Notes: generated by a model not told the origin, from the letters alone. DNA of 64,000 nt from Jiangella sp. DSM 45060 (GCF_900105175.1 NZ_LT629771.1:2666001-2730000); one strand, 5' to 3'; positions 1 through 10,136 are shown, numbered from the stretch's first letter. Numbers and translations: made by a program.

Positions 1-890
1 GCGCCCTCGACGCCGTACCGGCCGAGCCGCTGAGCCTGCTCGCCGCGCTGACCGGCAGCACCGTCTACGTCCTCGACCTGCTCACGCCGCCGCCGGACGC
101 CGCGGTGACGAGCATCGACGACGAGGCGGCGGCCATCGCGGCGACGCCGCCGGAGCTGACCGAGTACCAGCTGGACATCGCGTTCCGCGGCCGCGCCGTC
201 CCGGTGGAGGTGGCCGCCAGCGTCGGCGGGCCGGCCCGGCTGGAGGAACTGCGCCAGCCGATGCCGGCGGTCGTCGCCGAGGCGCTGGCCGGGGGAGCGG
301 CGGCGTTCACGGCCCGGGTGGCCGGCGCCTTGCGCACGTACTTCGAGCGGGTGCTGGCGCCCGACTGGCCGCGGGTGCTGGACGTGCTCACCGCCGACGT
401 CGCCTATCGCGGCGACCGGATGGCCCAGCACGGCGCGCTGACCCTGCTCGACGACTTCCACCCGTCGGTGCGCTGGGACGACGGCGCGATCGTGGTGCGC
501 AAGCCGTTCGACCTGGTGGTCGACTGGCCGCACGACGGCCTGCTGCTGGTCCCGAGCACCGGGATCGGTGACGGCGTGCTGCTCAACGCGGAGCGGCCGA
601 CGGCGCCGTCGATCCTGTACCCGGCCCGCGGGCTGCACGCGCTGTGGCCGGCGTCGGCGGCGGCGCCGGGCGACCTCGGCGAGCTGATCGGGCACACCCG
701 GGCCACCCTGCTGGCCGCGCTGGACGTCCCGCGGACCACCGCCGAGCTGGGCCGCCGCGAGGCGCTGTCGGCGGCGACGGTGTCGTACCACCTCGGCATC
801 CTGCACCGCACCGGCCTGGTCGCGCGCCGCCGGACCGGGCGGCGTGTCGTCTACGCGCGCACCGAGCTCGCGGCGGCGTTGCTGGGGTAG
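1..890 (+). CDS. ArsR-like winged-helix regulator with N-terminal DUF5937-type region (5' end outside window)
   Basis: The reading frame is open from the first base, so the gene starts before the window; 295 residues are visible. A long N-terminal effector-like region of actinobacterial DUF5937 type is followed by a C-terminal winged helix (about the last 60 residues). There TTAELGRREALSAATVSYHL forms the helix-turn-helix and RRTGRRVVYAR the wing. By analogy with ArsR-family regulators it should be a cytoplasmic DNA-binding repressor, but no metal-binding cysteines are visible, so metal sensing is not implied. An internal ATG-like start near base 105 lies inside continuing coding sequence and is not the true start. 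Ligand and targets are unknown. Confidence 0.8.
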   Translation, partial: ALDAVPAEPLSLLAALTGSTVYVLDLLTPPPDAAVTSIDDEAAAIAATPPELTEYQLDIAFRGRAVPVEVAASVGGPARLEELRQPMPAVVAEALAGGAAAFTARVAGALRTYFERVLAPDWPRVLDVLTADVAYRGDRMAQHGALTLLDDFHPSVRWDDGAIVVRKPFDLVVDWPHDGLLLVPSTGIGDGVLLNAERPTAPSILYPARGLHALWPASAAAPGDLGELIGHTRATLLAALDVPRTTAELGRREALSAATVSYHLGILHRTGLVARRRTGRRVVYARTELAAALLG

Positions 891-893
891 TTT
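888..893 (+). promoter_or_regulatory. Putative -10 box (TAGTTT), leaderless start of hydrolase
   Basis: TAGTTT overlaps the stop codon of the upstream regulator and ends 7 bp before the GTG at 901. This spacing fits a transcript that begins at the start codon; no Shine-Dalgarno sequence precedes the GTG. Inferred from position and similarity to other starts in this window. Confidence 0.45.
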
Positions 894-900
894 GGCGCGC

Positions 901-2763
901 GTGCTGAGGCGGCTGCGGCGGACGGCGACGATGCTCGCGGCAGCCGCGCCGCTGCTCGGCCTGGCGCCGCCGGCCGCCGCCGAGGTGGGGCCGGACGACT
1001 GCGTGGTCGAGGTCCCCGACGGCGGCGAGTGCGGCGTCCTGACCGTGCCCGAGTACCGGGCCGAGCCGGGCGGGCGCACCATCGAGCTGCCGTACGTGCG
1101 GGTCCGGTCCGAGCACCCCACGGCGCCGCCGCTGGTGTTCATGAACGGCGGGCCCGGGTCCGGATCGGTGCAGCTGGCCGGGTACTTCGCCTACGGGCTG
1201 GGGCTTCGCGAGACCCGCGACGTCGTCGTGCTGGAGCAGCGCGGCGGCGCCCGCGCCACGCCGTCGCTGGAATGCCCGGGCGCGGCCGCCGCGATGGCCG
1301 ACGCGTTCACCAGCACCGACGACCCGTACGACGAGTTCGAGCCGGCCGCCATCGCGATGCGCGACTGCCTGGACGCGTTCGAGGCCGCCGGCGGCGACGT
1401 GCGCGGCTACACCGTCGCCGAGACCGCCCGGGACCTGCGCGACCTGCGCCTGGCGCTCGGCTACGACAGCTGGGCCGCCTACGGATTGTCGTGGTCGACC
1501 CAGGTGATGGCCGAGCTGGCCCGGGTCGACCCGGCCGGCGTCGACGCCGTCGTGCTCGACTCGTTCAGCGCGCCCGACCGCGACTTCGCCGCCACCGCGT
1601 ACGAGGGCCTGGAACTGTCGCTGGACCGGCTCGGCGAGCGCTCCGGCGGCGACTTCCCGGACCCGTACGCCGACCTCCTCGCCGCGGCCGACCGGCTGGA
1701 CGCCGACCCGGTCGAGGTCGAGGGGCACAACCCGGTCACCGCGCAGCCGCGGACGTTCCGGCTGACCGGCGACGACCTCGTCACGTTCGTCCACGCCGCC
1801 CTGTACGACGTCGAGCTGCTGCCGGTGGTCCCGTACCTGCTGGACCGCCTCGCCGGCGGCCACACCGGCGCGCTGAGCACGCTGGTCGACGTCGGGGTCG
1901 AGGAGCTGACCGGCCACACACTCGGGCAGTACTGGGCCATGCAGTGCCAGGACGAGGTCGCCTACCGCCGCGCGGGGGCCGGGCGGGCGTCGCCGCTGAT
2001 CGAGTGGCTGGTCGCCGACGAAGTGGTCTGCGCGGAGCTCGGGCTGGCTTCGCCGCCGCTGCCGCCCGCGCCGGTGGCGTTCACCCAGCCGGCGCTGGTG
2101 CTGGCCGGCGCCGAGGACCCGGTGACGCCCGCGCCCGCCGCCGACGAGGCGTCGGCCGGACTGGCGGACCGCCGGTTCCTCGAGTTCGCCGGCGTCGGCC
2201 ACGCCGTGCTGCTCAACAGCGCGTGCGGCCGCGAGACGATCGTCGCCTGGCTGGCCGACCCCGGCCGCGACGTCGCGGACCTGTGCGACCGCGCGACGCC
2301 CGCGTACGCCGTCGTCGGCGCCGGCGACCTGCACCCGACGACGCGCGTCGCCCAGGCCGGGCTGGCCGCGGGCGACGGCGACTGGCTCGCGGTGGCGCTC
2401 CCGGCGGCGTTCGCGCTGCTCTGCGCGGGCTGGCTGGCCGCCTGGCTGGCCCCGGTCGTCATGGGACGCGGCCGCGGGCGGGGCGCCCTGGTCGCCGGGG
2501 TGGCGCCGCTCGCCGGGACGGTGTTCCTGCTCGCCGCCGGTGGGGTGCTCTGGTCGGCCGCGAGCACGCTGCCCACCCGGCTGGTGGTGGGCGTGCCACC
2601 CGCGCTCCCGTGGCTGGGCCTGCTGCTGCTGGCCGGACCGGTGGGCGTCGCGCTCGGCCTGCGCCGGGCCTCGGTCCGCGGCCGGGTGCTGCTGGGGGCC
2701 GCCGGGCTGCTCTGGCTGGCGTTCGCCGCCTGGTTCGTCGTGATCGTGCTGCTGCCGAGCTGA
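901..2763 (+). CDS. Exported alpha/beta hydrolase (TAP-like) with C-terminal membrane segments
   Basis: From the GTG at 901 the protein is 620 residues. A signal-peptide-like hydrophobic stretch ending in APPAAAE leads to an alpha/beta-hydrolase domain resembling actinobacterial tripeptidyl aminopeptidases. NGGPGSGS is the oxyanion region, GLSWST around Ser197 is the likely nucleophile elbow, and VGHAVLLNSACG carries the catalytic His and the family cysteine. After about residue 490 there are four hydrophobic segments, which is not usual for secreted TAP enzymes and suggests a membrane-anchored extracytoplasmic hydrolase. The start is chosen because 901 follows the neighbour's stop and gives a compact signal peptide; an ATG at 931 is an alternative. 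Substrate is unknown. Confidence 0.8.
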   Translation: MLRRLRRTATMLAAAAPLLGLAPPAAAEVGPDDCVVEVPDGGECGVLTVPEYRAEPGGRTIELPYVRVRSEHPTAPPLVFMNGGPGSGSVQLAGYFAYGLGLRETRDVVVLEQRGGARATPSLECPGAAAAMADAFTSTDDPYDEFEPAAIAMRDCLDAFEAAGGDVRGYTVAETARDLRDLRLALGYDSWAAYGLSWSTQVMAELARVDPAGVDAVVLDSFSAPDRDFAATAYEGLELSLDRLGERSGGDFPDPYADLLAAADRLDADPVEVEGHNPVTAQPRTFRLTGDDLVTFVHAALYDVELLPVVPYLLDRLAGGHTGALSTLVDVGVEELTGHTLGQYWAMQCQDEVAYRRAGAGRASPLIEWLVADEVVCAELGLASPPLPPAPVAFTQPALVLAGAEDPVTPAPAADEASAGLADRRFLEFAGVGHAVLLNSACGRETIVAWLADPGRDVADLCDRATPAYAVVGAGDLHPTTRVAQAGLAAGDGDWLAVALPAAFALLCAGWLAAWLAPVVMGRGRGRGALVAGVAPLAGTVFLLAAGGVLWSAASTLPTRLVVGVPPALPWLGLLLLAGPVGVALGLRRASVRGRVLLGAAGLLWLAFAAWFVVIVLLPS

Positions 2764-2829
2764 CCCGCCCGGGCCGGGCCGATAGGGTGCTGCCGCCGGG
2801 CGCACACCGAAGCACGAGGAACCCCACCG

Positions 2830-3435
2830 ATGAGCTCTGCCGCCCTGGCCACCCGTCTCGCCCTCGCCCTCGCCGTGCTGGCCTCCTGTTCGTCCGCTTC
2901 CGAACCCGGCTCCGACGCCACCCCCGCCGGCGACGCAGAAGCCGCGTCCGTCCTCGAGGACCTCACCGCCGACGAGTTCTGCGCCCTGCTGCCCGCCGAG
3001 TCGATCGAGCAGGCGCTGGGCGTCGTCGTCGAGGGCAGCGAGGGCACCGAGCGGGGCCGGGCGCCGGTCATGCGCACGCCGTACTTCCTGTCGCGCGAGT
3101 GCGACTACAGCTCTGGCCTGCCCGCTCTCAACACCCGCCTGGCCACCGAGTGGGACGAGGACGACACCGACGCCGACGTGCTGGACCGGGCCTTCACCGA
3201 CATCGTCAACGAGACCGTCGGCGACTACGAGGACGTCCCCGGCCTCGGCGTCGTCGCGGGGTTCGGCCCCAACCCGATGCTCGCCACCGCCGACGTCGCC
3301 ACCGGCGGCCTCGAGGTCGTCCTCCGCGCCGGCGACTACGAGCGGCTGCTGCTGAGCGTGTACACCACCGGCCGGGCCACGCTGGACCAGCTGCGCCCGC
3401 TGGCCGAGGAGCTGATCGCCGGCCTCGGCTACTAG
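2830..3435 (+). CDS. Putative lipoprotein, DUF3558-like
   Basis: The 201-residue product starts with a short hydrophobic leader and a lipobox, LASC, with the lipidated cysteine at residue 20, followed by a Ser/Ala/Pro-rich linker. The rest contains [17 protein letters not shown] and a later paired cysteine (RECDYSSG), a pattern like DUF3558 lipoproteins of actinobacteria, whose function is not established. A GAGGAACC ribosome site lies just upstream of the ATG. Its TAG stop overlaps the stop of the convergent glycosidase gene in the palindrome CTAG. Family assignment is tentative; the lipoprotein call is firmer. Confidence 0.7.
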   Translation: MSSAALATRLALALAVLASCSSASEPGSDATPAGDAEAASVLEDLTADEFCALLPAESIEQALGVVVEGSEGTERGRAPVMRTPYFLSRECDYSSGLPALNTRLATEWDEDDTDADVLDRAFTDIVNETVGDYEDVPGLGVVAGFGPNPMLATADVATGGLEVVLRAGDYERLLLSVYTTGRATLDQLRPLAEELIAGLGY

Positions 3436-4841
3436 TCCAGGCCGTTGCGGGCGACGACGTCGCGGTACCAGTGCGCGGAGTCCTTCCAGGTGCGCTCCAG
3501 CGTCTCGTAGTCGACCCGGATGAGGCCGAACCGGCGGTCGTAGCCGAAGGCCCACTCGAAGTTGTCCAGCAGCGACCACGCGAAGTAGCCGCGTACGTCG
3601 GCGCCCTGGTCGATGGCCTGGCCGGTGGCCTCGAGGTGGCGGGCGATGTAGTCGACGCGTAGGGGGTCGTGCACGGCGCCGCCGGGGGAGACGGTGTCGG
3701 GGAACGCGGCGCCGTTCTCGGTGATCATCATCGGCAGGCCGGGGTGCTCGCGGTGGATCCGCAGCAGCAGCTCGGTGAGGCCGCCGGGGTCGATGTTCCA
3801 GCCCATGGCGGTGTACGGGCCCTCGGGACGGACGAACTCGACGTCGTCGGCGCCGACCCACGGCGAGCCGAGCGCGTCGCCGTGGCCGTCCGCCTCGGAG
3901 CGCGGCTCGACGCCGTCCCAGCGGCGCACCAGGCCGGTCGAGTAGTAGTTGACGCCGAGGACGTCGAGCGGCTGGCGCGCGATCTCGGTGTCGCCGGGCC
4001 GCACGAACGACCAGTCGGTGACGTGCGCGGTGTCGGCCAGCAGGTCGTCGGGGTAGGCGCCGGACAGCATGGGGCCGGTGAACGCGCGGTTGGCCAGCGC
4101 GTCGACCCGCCGAGCGGCGTCGCGGTCGTCGTCGGAGGACGGGTCGACCGGGCGGATGACGTGCAGGTTCAGCGTCACCGAGCCGCGCGCCGACGGCAGC
4201 ACCGAGCGGACCGCCTGCAGGCCCAGCCCGTGTGCGAGGTTGAGGTGGTGGACGGCGGACAGCGCGGCGGCGCCGTCGGTCCGGCCGGGGGCGTGCGCGC
4301 CGGACCCGTAGCCGAGGTAGGCGCTGCACCACGGCTCGTTCAACGTCGTCCACAGGTCGACGCGGTCGCCCAGTTCGCGGGCGACGAGCTCGGCGTAGTC
4401 GGCGAACCGGTACGCGGTGTCGCGGGCGGTCCAGCCGCCGGCGTCCTCGAGGTCCTGGGGGAGATCCCAGTGGTACAGCGTCAGCACCGGCTTGACGCCG
4501 CGCTCGAGCAGGCCGTCGGCGAGGCGCGAGTAGAAGTCGAGGCCCTCGCGGTTGGCCGGGCCGCGCCCGCCGGGCTGCACCCGCGGCCACGCCGTCGAGA
4601 ACCGGTACGCGTGCAGGCCCAGGTCGGCGATGTGGCCGAGGTCCTCCTGCCAGCGGTGATAGTGGTCGTCGGCGATGTCGCCGGTGTCGCCGTTCAGCGT
4701 CTTGCCGGGCGTGTGCGAGTACGTGTCCCAGATGGACGGCCCGCGGCCGCCCTCCTTGACCGCGCCCTCGATCTGGTAGGAGGCCGTCGCCGACCCCCAG
4801 AGGAAGCCGTCGGGGAAGCGGCGGCCGGTGCCGGTGCTCAT
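3432..4841 (-). CDS. Glycoside hydrolase family 1 beta-glucosidase
   Basis: This 469-residue protein is full length for GH1 enzymes, retaining beta-glucosidases/galactosidases that release terminal sugars from oligosaccharides. It begins [19 protein letters not shown], the family's N-terminal signature. The acid/base glutamate is in TLNEPW (about residue 170) and the nucleophile glutamate in ITENGAAF (about residue 365); [11 protein letters not shown] is the C-terminal sugar-contact motif. There is no signal peptide, so it acts in the cytoplasm. The ATG at 4841 is preceded by GAGGAG. No sugar transporter lies next to it, so the natural substrate cannot be deduced. A NarL-type kinase gene is divergent, 60 bp away. 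Confidence 0.95.
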   Translation of the reverse strand: MSTGTGRRFPDGFLWGSATASYQIEGAVKEGGRGPSIWDTYSHTPGKTLNGDTGDIADDHYHRWQEDLGHIADLGLHAYRFSTAWPRVQPGGRGPANREGLDFYSRLADGLLERGVKPVLTLYHWDLPQDLEDAGGWTARDTAYRFADYAELVARELGDRVDLWTTLNEPWCSAYLGYGSGAHAPGRTDGAAALSAVHHLNLAHGLGLQAVRSVLPSARGSVTLNLHVIRPVDPSSDDDRDAARRVDALANRAFTGPMLSGAYPDDLLADTAHVTDWSFVRPGDTEIARQPLDVLGVNYYSTGLVRRWDGVEPRSEADGHGDALGSPWVGADDVEFVRPEGPYTAMGWNIDPGGLTELLLRIHREHPGLPMMITENGAAFPDTVSPGGAVHDPLRVDYIARHLEATGQAIDQGADVRGYFAWSLLDNFEWAFGYDRRFGLIRVDYETLERTWKDSAHWYRDVVARNGLD

Positions 4842-4889
4842 GGGTGGCGACTCCTCGGGTGACGTGGCCGGAACAGCACAGACCTTATC

Positions 4890-4895
4890 TAAGCT
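4890..4895 (+). promoter_or_regulatory. Putative -10 box (TAAGCT) for histidine kinase, leaderless
   Basis: TAAGCT ends 6 bp before the ATG at 4902 and there is no ribosome-binding site between them. It lies in the 60-bp gap shared with the divergent glycosidase gene. Confidence 0.4.
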
Positions 4896-4901
4896 GCGGG
4901 C

Positions 4902-6029
4902 ATGAACGGGTCCCGGGAAGCATGGACGCGGGTCTGGCGCGGCGACGCGTTGCTCGCCGCGGTCACGGGCGTGTTCGTGGTGCTCACGACGGTGATCGGC
5001 GAGGGCGATCCGGTCGGTCTGCGCCCGGTGCCGCCGCTGGGCTGGCTGCTCATGATCGTGGCGTGCGGCGCGCTGGCGTTCCGTCGCCGTCACCCCATCG
5101 GGGTCGGGATCGTGACGCTGGTCGCGTCCGGCGTCTACTACCCGGCGGTGAACCCGGACGGCGCGATCCTCGTCACGCTGGTCATCGCACTGTTCACGCT
5201 GGCGACCCTGGGCCGGCCGGTCGTCGCGAGCGTGCTCAGCGGGCTGGCGGTGGTGGGGTCCGCGTTCGGCGAGTACGGCACGGAGGCGTCGCCGCTGGGT
5301 CCGCCCGGCATGTTCCTGCTGGTCGGCTGGCTGGTCGCCGCCGTGGCGATCGGGGCGGTCATGCGCGGCACGCGACGCGAGCGGGAAGAGGCGCTGCGCC
5401 GGCGGGCGACGGAGGAACGGCTGCGCATCGCGCGCGAGCTGCACGACGTCCTCGGGCACAACATCTCGCTGATCAACGTCCAGGCCGGCGCCGCGCTGCA
5501 CGCGCTGTCCCGCGACGGCGACGACGGCCCGGCCGCCGAGGCGCTGACCGCGATCAAGGAGACCAGCCGCGAGGCGCTGCGCGAGCTGCGCGGCACGCTC
5601 GGCGTGCTGCGCCAGGTCGACGAAGCGGCCCCGACGGAGCCGGCGCCCGGCCTGTGGCGGCTGCCGGAGCTGGCCGAGCGCAGCCGGGCCGCCGGGCTCG
5701 CCGTCGACGTCAGCACAGACGGCGAGCCGGTCGGCCTGCGCCCGGCGGTCGACCTCGCGGCGTTCCGCATCGTGCAGGAGGCGCTCACCAACGCGACCCG
5801 GCACGCCGGTGCGGGCAGGGTGGCGGTCCGCATCGGCTACGGGCGCGATGATGTGACGGTGGACGTGAGCGACGACGGGCGTGGCGCCGGCACCCGCGCC
5901 GACGACGGCAGCGGCATCGACGGCATGCGGTCGCGGGCCGCGGCCCTGGGCGGCACCCTCGACGCCGCCGACCGGCCCGAGGGCGGCTTCCGGGTCACCG
6001 CGCGGCTGCCGTACGGGGGCCCGGCATGA
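4902..6029 (+). CDS. Sensor histidine kinase, NarL/DesK type
   Basis: This 375-residue kinase has four to five hydrophobic segments in its first 150 residues, then a HisKA_3 dimerisation motif, [13 protein letters not shown], with the phosphorylatable His181. A GHKL ATPase domain follows, with the N-box [11 protein letters not shown] and the G-box DDGRGAG. No extracytoplasmic sensor domain of note is seen, so the signal is probably sensed within the membrane. Its TGA overlaps the ATG of the response regulator at 6026, indicating a translationally coupled pair. Confidence 0.93.
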   Translation: MNGSREAWTRVWRGDALLAAVTGVFVVLTTVIGEGDPVGLRPVPPLGWLLMIVACGALAFRRRHPIGVGIVTLVASGVYYPAVNPDGAILVTLVIALFTLATLGRPVVASVLSGLAVVGSAFGEYGTEASPLGPPGMFLLVGWLVAAVAIGAVMRGTRREREEALRRRATEERLRIARELHDVLGHNISLINVQAGAALHALSRDGDDGPAAEALTAIKETSREALRELRGTLGVLRQVDEAAPTEPAPGLWRLPELAERSRAAGLAVDVSTDGEPVGLRPAVDLAAFRIVQEALTNATRHAGAGRVAVRIGYGRDDVTVDVSDDGRGAGTRADDGSGIDGMRSRAAALGGTLDAADRPEGGFRVTARLPYGGPA

Positions 6030-6691
6030 CGACGGTGTTGCTGGCCGACGACCAGCGACTCGTCCGGGCGGGGTTCCGGTCCATCCTCGACGGCGAGCCC
6101 GACCTCGACGTCGTGGGCGAGGCGGCCGACGGCGCCGAGGCGCTGACGCTGGTGCGCGAGCTGCGCCCGGACGTCGTGCTGATGGACGTGCGGATGCCCG
6201 AGCTGGACGGCCTCGAGGCGACCAGCCGCATCGTCGCCGACCCCGCGCTGGCCGGGGTGCGCGTCGTCATCCTCACCACGTTCGACCTCGACGACTACGT
6301 GTATGGCGCGCTGCGGGCCGGGGCCAGCGGCTTCCTCGTCAAGGACACCGAGCCGATGGAGCTGATCCACGCCGTCCGCGTCGTGGCCCGCGGCGACGCC
6401 CTGATCGCGCCGTCGATCACCCGCCGGCTGATCTCCGAGATCGCGGGCCGGGCCGCGAAGCCGGTGCCGAACAGCCGCCTGAACGCGCTGACCGAGCGCG
6501 AGCGCGAGGTGCTCGAGCTGGTCGCGGCGGGCTTGTCCAACGACGAGATCGCCGAGCGCCTCGTGCTCAGTCCGGCCACCGCGAAGACGCACGTCAGCCG
6601 CATCCTCACCAAGCTCGACTCCCGCGACCGCGCCCAGCTGGTCGTGCTCGCCTACGAGGCCGGGCTGGTGACGCCCGGCTGGCTGGGCTGA
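6026..6691 (+). CDS. Response regulator, NarL/LuxR type
   Basis: The 221-residue protein has an N-terminal receiver with acidic pocket DD at residues 8-9, phospho-acceptor Asp54 in VVLMDVRMP, and Lys in FLVKDTEP. The C-terminal LuxR-type helix-turn-helix reads [20 protein letters not shown]. It is the cognate partner of the kinase upstream, whose stop it overlaps by the sequence ATGA. Its 3' end overlaps the convergent membrane gene by 40 bp. Target genes are not evident; the flanking small membrane genes are candidates only by proximity. Confidence 0.94.
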   Translation: MTTVLLADDQRLVRAGFRSILDGEPDLDVVGEAADGAEALTLVRELRPDVVLMDVRMPELDGLEATSRIVADPALAGVRVVILTTFDLDDYVYGALRAGASGFLVKDTEPMELIHAVRVVARGDALIAPSITRRLISEIAGRAAKPVPNSRLNALTEREREVLELVAAGLSNDEIAERLVLSPATAKTHVSRILTKLDSRDRAQLVVLAYEAGLVTPGWLG

Positions 6692-7475
6692 CGCCCCCGC
6701 CGCAGCCGCGCCACCAGCAGGTGGACGGCGGCGACCGCGGGCGCGGCGAACAGGGTGCGTCCCAGCCCGGCCGGCGGCAGCCACTGGCGGACGACGAAGT
6801 CCAGGCTGGGATCGATCAAGGCGGCGCCGGAACCGATGTGGATCGTGGCGACCTGGGTCACCACGGCCGTGGTGTAGGCCACCCAGACGGTGAGCAGCGT
6901 CGTCGCCGGGTTCGCGAGCAGGGGCCGGGCGCGGACCAGGAAGTGTGCGAGCGCGAAGCCCACGACGAACACCTGGAACGCGTACAGCCGCAGGAACCAC
7001 CGCGCTTGCGGATCCGCGATGGACGCGCCCGCGGGCGTCGGCTCAGTGCCGACCGTCGCCGCGAGTCGCCCGGCGCAGTAGTCCGCACCCTCGCGGCCGG
7101 CGCACCAGAGCCGGCCGGCCGGCTCGGCAGCGCCAGCGCCAGGACCACCGGCCGGGTCCAGTCGCCCGCCGTCGCGCTCGCCAGTCGCCACGACGTGGCC
7201 AGCAGCAGGGTCAGGAAGAGCACCGCCCACAGCAGCTCGGCCAGGTACGCCGGCCGCCCGGACCGATCGCTGTACAGCAGTGTCGGCGAGATCGTCAGGA
7301 AGCGGAGGCGGCCGGCCGCGAACTGCGCCGAGCCCGTCCGGTCGGCCCAGTCGATTTGCGCGGGCAGCGCCGCCACCACCAGCAGCAACGACATGCCGAT
7401 CAGCGCCGCGCGGATCGGGTGGCCGCGCACCAGCCCGCGGCGCATCAGGGCGCTGCTCGGGATGCGGTCGGTCAT
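6652..7475 (-). pseudogene. Small multipass membrane protein gene broken by one-base frameshift
   Basis: Two overlapping reading frames together look like one membrane protein. The first, from the ATG at 7475, gives MTDRIPSSALM, two hydrophobic helices and ends its plausible sequence near VVLALALP. The second resumes at RLWCAGREGADYC and supplies two more helices (FQVFVVGFALAHFLV and a later one) to the stop at 6652. The switch falls at or near the run of CCGG repeats at 7111-7122, and adding a single base restores a protein of about 274 residues. The gene overlaps its upstream partner by ATGA. This could be a true inactivating mutation or a sequencing error; the family is not recognised. Confidence 0.65.
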
Positions 7476-7846
7476 CGGCTCGCTGCCGTCACGCGGAACG
7501 GCTGTCCGTCGTCGTCGAGCACGTCGGTGTGGACCCGCTCGCCGTCCCACCAGGTGATCGCGGCCTGCCACTCGGTGTCGTACCCGGCCGTGCGGCCGAT
7601 GAGTGTGAACGAGTGGTAGTCCAGCGCGTCGACGGTGCGGGGGAGCGTGATCTGCTCGCCCAGCCGGTCGGCCTCGTCCCGGGCCGCCTGCTGCTGGTCC
7701 CTCTGCCGCAGGTAGGTGACCGGAACCTCGGCGCCGAGCGGCAGCGTGTCGAGGTCGACGACGATGAAGTCCGGCGGGCACTGCTCGACCAGCACGCCGA
7801 CGGTGGCGCCGGTCAGCGCCGTCCACACGGCGGCGACCACCGCCAC
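7472..7846 (-). CDS. Small protein with one N-terminal membrane segment, unknown function
   Basis: The 124-residue product has a hydrophobic start (AVVAAVWTALTGATVGVLV) and then a soluble domain with FIVVDLDTLPLG, a charged Gln/Arg-rich helix, and WWDGERVHTDVL. I do not recognise the family. It starts with GTG at 7846 and its TGA overlaps the ATG of the following membrane gene, so the two form an operon. The gene is divergent from the MMPL transporter, 145 bp away. One helix plus an outside domain suggests an anchored extracytoplasmic accessory protein, which is inference only. Confidence 0.6.
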   Translation of the reverse strand: MAVVAAVWTALTGATVGVLVEQCPPDFIVVDLDTLPLGAEVPVTYLRQRDQQQAARDEADRLGEQITLPRTVDALDYHSFTLIGRTAGYDTEWQAAITWWDGERVHTDVLDDDGQPFRVTAASR

Positions 7847-7991
7847 GACAACTTCCGGCGTACGTGATCACCCCTAGAGCACAACCCGGGATGTACGTCG
7901 GGTGCCCGCTCCAGCCGGACGCGCCGGGCCGTGCCGTCACCCCATCCTCGTCAGTGTCGGAGAACCCCGCGGGGACGAGGAAGGGACGAAC

Positions 7992-10133
7992 ATGAGGCTG
8001 GAACGGCTCGCCGCCTGGTCACAGCGGCACCACTGGCTGGCCATCGGGCTGTGGCTGGTCGTGCTGGCCGGCGTCACGGTGCTGTCGCAGGCCGTCGGCG
8101 ACGACTACCACGACGACCACGGGCTGCCGGGCACCGAGTCGCAGCAGCTGACCGACGCGCTGGAGGACGCCGCGCCCGCGCGGTCCGGCGACACCGTCCA
8201 GGTGGTGCTGCAGGACGGCGACGGCGTCGAGGCGCGGCGCGACCGGGTCGACGCGATGCTCGGCGAGCTGAGCGAGCTGCCGCACGTCGTCGACGTCGCC
8301 GGGCCGTTCGACGCGCCGGGGGCGATCTCGGCGGACGGGACCATCGCGTACGCGACGGTGACGCTGGACGGCAGCGCCACGGACGTGCCCGCCGACGCCG
8401 TCCGGGACATCATCGAGACCGCGCAGACGGCCGACGGCGACGGGCTGCGGGTGGAGCTGGGCGGCGACGCCGTCCGCGGCGCCGAGGAGTCCGGCGGGGG
8501 CGCCGCCGAGGGCGCCGGCATGCTGGCCGCGCTGGTGATCCTCGTGTTCATGTTCGGCTCGTTCCTGGCCGCGACGCTGCCGCTGATCACCGCCGTGTTC
8601 GCGGTGGGCTCCACGCTCGGCGTCATCGTGTTGCTGTCCAACGTCGTGACGATCGCGACGTACACCGCGCCGCTGATGATGCTGGTCGGGATCGGCGTCG
8701 GCATCGACTACGCGCTGCTGGTGTTCGCCCGCTACCGCTCCGAGCTGCTGGCCGGATCCGACCGCCAGCGGGCCGCCCGGACCGCGCTGGACACCGCCGG
8801 GCGCTCGGTCGTCTTCGCCGGCTGCACCGTCATCATCGCGCTGCTCGGCCTGTTCGCGCTCGGCCTCGGATCGCTGCAGGGCGTGGCGCTGGCCGTCGCG
8901 CTCACCGTCCTCGTCACCATGCTCGCCTCGCTGACGCTGCTGCCGTCGCTGCTCACCGTGTTCGGCAAGCGGATCGAGAAGCGCATCCTCGCGCACGCCC
9001 AGCGCTCCAAGCGCCAGCCCGGCGCCCGGTGGCGGCGGCTGGCCGACGCGGTCCGGCGGCGGCCGCTGCCCCCGCTGGTCGCCGCGGTCGCGATCCTGCT
9101 GGCGTTGTCCGCGCCCGCGCCGGGCATGCGGCTCGGCTTCGCCGACGCCGGCAACGAGGACGCGTCGGCGACCAGCCGGCAGGCCTACGACCTGCTCGCC
9201 GAGGGCTTCGGCCCGGGCTTCAACGGGCCGCTGATCGTGCTCGCCGAGGGCGCATCCGACGGCGGCGCCGCGCTGGCGTCCACCCTGGAGCAGGCCGACG
9301 GCGTCGCCGGCGTGGTGCCGCCGCAGCCGCTGCCCGGCACCGACCTGGCGCTGGTCGTCGCGTTCCCTGAGACCGCGCCGCAGGACGCCGGGACCGCGGA
9401 CCTCGTGCACCGGCTGCGCGACGACGTGCTCCCGCCGCTGGCGTCCGACACCGGCGCGACCTACCTGGTCGGCGGCTCGACGGCGGCCGCGGAGGACTTC
9501 GCCGCCGCCGTCACCGACCGGCTGCCGCTGTTCGTCGCCGTCGTCGTCGGGCTGTCCGCGCTGCTGCTGATGGCCGTGTTCCGGTCGATCTGGGTGCCGG
9601 TCAAGGCCGCGATCCTCAACCTGCTGAGCATCGGCGCGTCACTGGGCGTCGTCACGCTGGTCTTCGGCGAGGGGCTGTTCGGCGTGCCGGCCGGCCCGGT
9701 CGAGGCGTTCGTCCCGGTGATGATCTTCGCCATCGTGTTCGGCCTGTCCATGGACTACGAGGTGTTCCTGGTGTCGCGGATGCACGAGGAGTGGCGCCGC
9801 TCCGGCAACGCCGTCCGCGCCGTCCGCGAGGGGCTGGCCGCGACCGGCGGCGTCATCACGGCCGCGGCGGCGATCATGGTCGTGGTGTTCGGCGCGTTCC
9901 TGCTCAGCCCGGACCGCATGCTGCAGCAGTTCGGCCTCGGCCTCGCCGTGGCCGTGTTCCTCGACGCCGTCGTCATCCGCTGCCTCATCGTCCCGGCCGT
10001 CATGAGCCTGCTGGGGGAGCGGGCGTGGTGGCTGCCGCAGTGGCTGGACCGGATCCTGCCGCACATCGCGCTGGAGCGGCCCGAGCCGCCGCGCGATGAC
10101 GCCGACGCCGTCACCGCCGGGCGGGCCGGGTAG
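7992..10133 (+). CDS. MMPL/RND-family membrane transporter
   Basis: This 713-residue protein has the duplicated RND layout: a first helix (HHWLAIGLWLVVLAG), an extracytoplasmic loop, five helices including VGIGVGIDYALLVFARYRSE, a second loop and a matching helix set with VFGLSMDYEVFLVSRMHEEW. The two GxxxDY-type motifs carry the proton-relay aspartates of this family. Members export lipids, pigments or drugs across the membrane. The start at 7992 is chosen over upstream in-frame codons because GAGGAAGGGA precedes it and the product begins with a typical RxExLxAW leader. Three bases separate it from the bd-type oxidase gene, so the three genes probably share a transcript. Cargo is unknown. Confidence 0.92.
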   Translation: MRLERLAAWSQRHHWLAIGLWLVVLAGVTVLSQAVGDDYHDDHGLPGTESQQLTDALEDAAPARSGDTVQVVLQDGDGVEARRDRVDAMLGELSELPHVVDVAGPFDAPGAISADGTIAYATVTLDGSATDVPADAVRDIIETAQTADGDGLRVELGGDAVRGAEESGGGAAEGAGMLAALVILVFMFGSFLAATLPLITAVFAVGSTLGVIVLLSNVVTIATYTAPLMMLVGIGVGIDYALLVFARYRSELLAGSDRQRAARTALDTAGRSVVFAGCTVIIALLGLFALGLGSLQGVALAVALTVLVTMLASLTLLPSLLTVFGKRIEKRILAHAQRSKRQPGARWRRLADAVRRRPLPPLVAAVAILLALSAPAPGMRLGFADAGNEDASATSRQAYDLLAEGFGPGFNGPLIVLAEGASDGGAALASTLEQADGVAGVVPPQPLPGTDLALVVAFPETAPQDAGTADLVHRLRDDVLPPLASDTGATYLVGGSTAAAEDFAAAVTDRLPLFVAVVVGLSALLLMAVFRSIWVPVKAAILNLLSIGASLGVVTLVFGEGLFGVPAGPVEAFVPVMIFAIVFGLSMDYEVFLVSRMHEEWRRSGNAVRAVREGLAATGGVITAAAAIMVVVFGAFLLSPDRMLQQFGLGLAVAVFLDAVVIRCLIVPAVMSLLGERAWWLPQWLDRILPHIALERPEPPRDDADAVTAGRAG

Positions 10134-10136
10134 CCG

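Noticed and set aside
583-4590. A 1335-residue minus-strand open frame
   Set aside because: It is Arg/Ala/Gly-rich without domains and lies antiparallel to clear genes (hydrolase, lipoprotein) and in another frame of the glycosidase gene; such long shadows are expected at this GC content.
7111-7122. Programmed ribosomal frameshifting in the small membrane gene
   Set aside because: There is no slippery heptamer of known type and a similar one-base loss occurs in the ABC permease, so mutation or sequencing error is simpler.
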